Below are positions 12,053-12,642 of a stretch of 12,642 nt of DNA, piece after piece. Numbering within the stretch: position 1 is the first letter of the stretch; each line of letters begins with the position of its first letter. The stretch covers positions 1-12,642 of the forward strand of contig CAYJLB010000063.1 of the NCBI GenBank assembly GCA_964370845.1, written 5' to 3'. The position numbers and the translations under genes are program-made. The notes beneath the pieces were generated by a model. It ran no database searches. It saw only the letters and a list, made by a program, of their open reading frames with translations, and was not told the DNA's origin. This DNA comes from CAYJLB01 sp964370845. Its GTDB lineage: Bacteria > Bacillota > Clostridia > Oscillospirales > Ruminococcaceae.

Positions 12053-12642
12053 ATGATTGATATTAAATATATAAGAGAAAACCCTGAACTTGTGAAAGAA
12101 AATATTAAAAAGAAGTTTCAAGATAGCAAGCTTGCTTTAGTTGACGAAGTTGTATTGCTTGACAAACAATTTAGAGAAGAAAAAACTAAAGCTGACGGAC
12201 TTCGTAACCAAAGAAAAGTAATCTCAAAAGAAATTGGGGCATTAATGGCTAAAGGACAAAAAGAAGAAGCTGAAGCTGTGAAAGCTAAAGTTGGAGCAAT
12301 TGGTGCTGAACTTGAAGAATGCGAAAAAAACGAAGCTATTCTTGAAGAAAAAGTAAAAGAAATTATGCTTGTTATTCCAAACTTTATTTCTGATACAGTG
12401 CCTTTAGGTAAAGATGACAGCGAAAATGTTGAAGTTGAAAGATATGGAGATCCTTTTGTACCTGAGTTTGAAGTTCCTTATCACGTTGAAATTATGGAAA
12501 AATTAAAGGGAATTGACATTGATAGCGCAAGAAAAACCAGCGGTAACGGTTTTTATTACTTATGTGGTGATATTGCAAGACTTCATTCAGCAATGTTATC
12601 ATATGCAAGAGATTTTATGAGTGATCGAGGATTCACTTATTA
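12053..12642 (+). CDS. serS: Seryl-tRNA synthetase, 5' part (cut by window end)
   Basis: SerRS charges tRNA-Ser with serine. Only the first 196 codons are present and the frame is still open at the window edge. The start MIDIKYIRENPELVKENIKK is typical, followed by the long antiparallel coiled coil (about 28-105) that grips the tRNA long arm, the linker VIPNFISDTVPLGKDDSENV (107-126) and the beginning of the class II catalytic domain. Here PYHVEIMEKLKGIDIDSARK (142-161) and GNGFYYLCGDIARLHSAML replace the more common HWExGE...GSRFYFLxG pattern, so this looks like a diverged SerRS subgroup that I associate with Clostridia. GGAGAA (12041-12046) precedes the ATG. The 27-base gap after spo0J leaves no room for a T-box leader. 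Confidence 0.93.
   Translation, partial: MIDIKYIRENPELVKENIKKKFQDSKLALVDEVVLLDKQFREEKTKADGLRNQRKVISKEIGALMAKGQKEEAEAVKAKVGAIGAELEECEKNEAILEEKVKEIMLVIPNFISDTVPLGKDDSENVEVERYGDPFVPEFEVPYHVEIMEKLKGIDIDSARKTSGNGFYYLCGDIARLHSAMLSYARDFMSDRGFTY

Noticed and set aside
1..12642. Mobile element, CRISPR array, phage or defence genes
   Set aside because: No transposase, integrase, spaced repeats or unfamiliar gene is present; every gene belongs to the conserved origin-region set.

Overview
This is the chromosomal replication-origin neighbourhood of a low-GC (roughly 70% AT) Bacillota, most likely a member of the Clostridia. The basis is the gene order dnaA <- | -> rpmH-rnpA-yidD-yidC-jag-mnmE-mnmG-rsmG-noc-soj-spo0J-serS, the noc paralogue beside a soj/spo0J pair, consensus-type parS sites, strong GGAGG ribosome binding sites and AT-rich codon use. 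A closer placement (Oscillospirales-like, from the look of YidC, Jag and SerRS) is my inference and is not proven. The window is core chromosome. I see no mobile element, CRISPR array, tRNA, rRNA or foreign-looking gene.

Layout. Bases 1-389 lie just past the 3' end of dnaA, where dnaN would normally follow off the left edge. They hold no gene but carry what looks like the unwinding half of a bipartite oriC: a 41-base tract with a single G/C base, a run of TAG-like trinucleotides, a short GC-rich block and box-like TTTTCAACR motifs. dnaA reads leftwards (390-1751). Bases 1752-2140, between the divergent dnaA and rpmH genes, are the other half, with a dnaA promoter framed by an inverted TTGTGGA/TCCACAA pair and two promoters for rpmH. 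All later genes read rightwards, away from the origin.

Rightward genes. rpmH (L34) ends in a terminator. rnpA, yidD, yidC and jag follow as the RNase P protein and membrane-insertion group. mnmE comes after two hairpins, and mnmG-rsmG overlap by one base; these modify tRNA and 16S rRNA. noc sits alone between two strong terminators. soj-spo0J overlap by one base, and serS (cut by the window end) follows after 27 bases. Two parS sites, at 6535-6552 and 10217-10234, are the expected landing sites for Spo0J, so the segregation proteins, their DNA sites and the origin lie within about 12 kb.

Points of interest. I do not see an undescribed multi-gene system. The best leads are regulatory: (1) the candidate DnaA-trio/unwinding element at 1-69; (2) a non-consensus 9-mer, TGTTGAAAA, found exactly four times, always between genes, at the origin and beside parS; (3) an 11-codon open frame in frame with soj and separated from it only by a stop codon; (4) a 21-base identity around the two parS sites that reaches into the mnmE stop codon; and (5) a diverged DNA-binding signature in DnaA.
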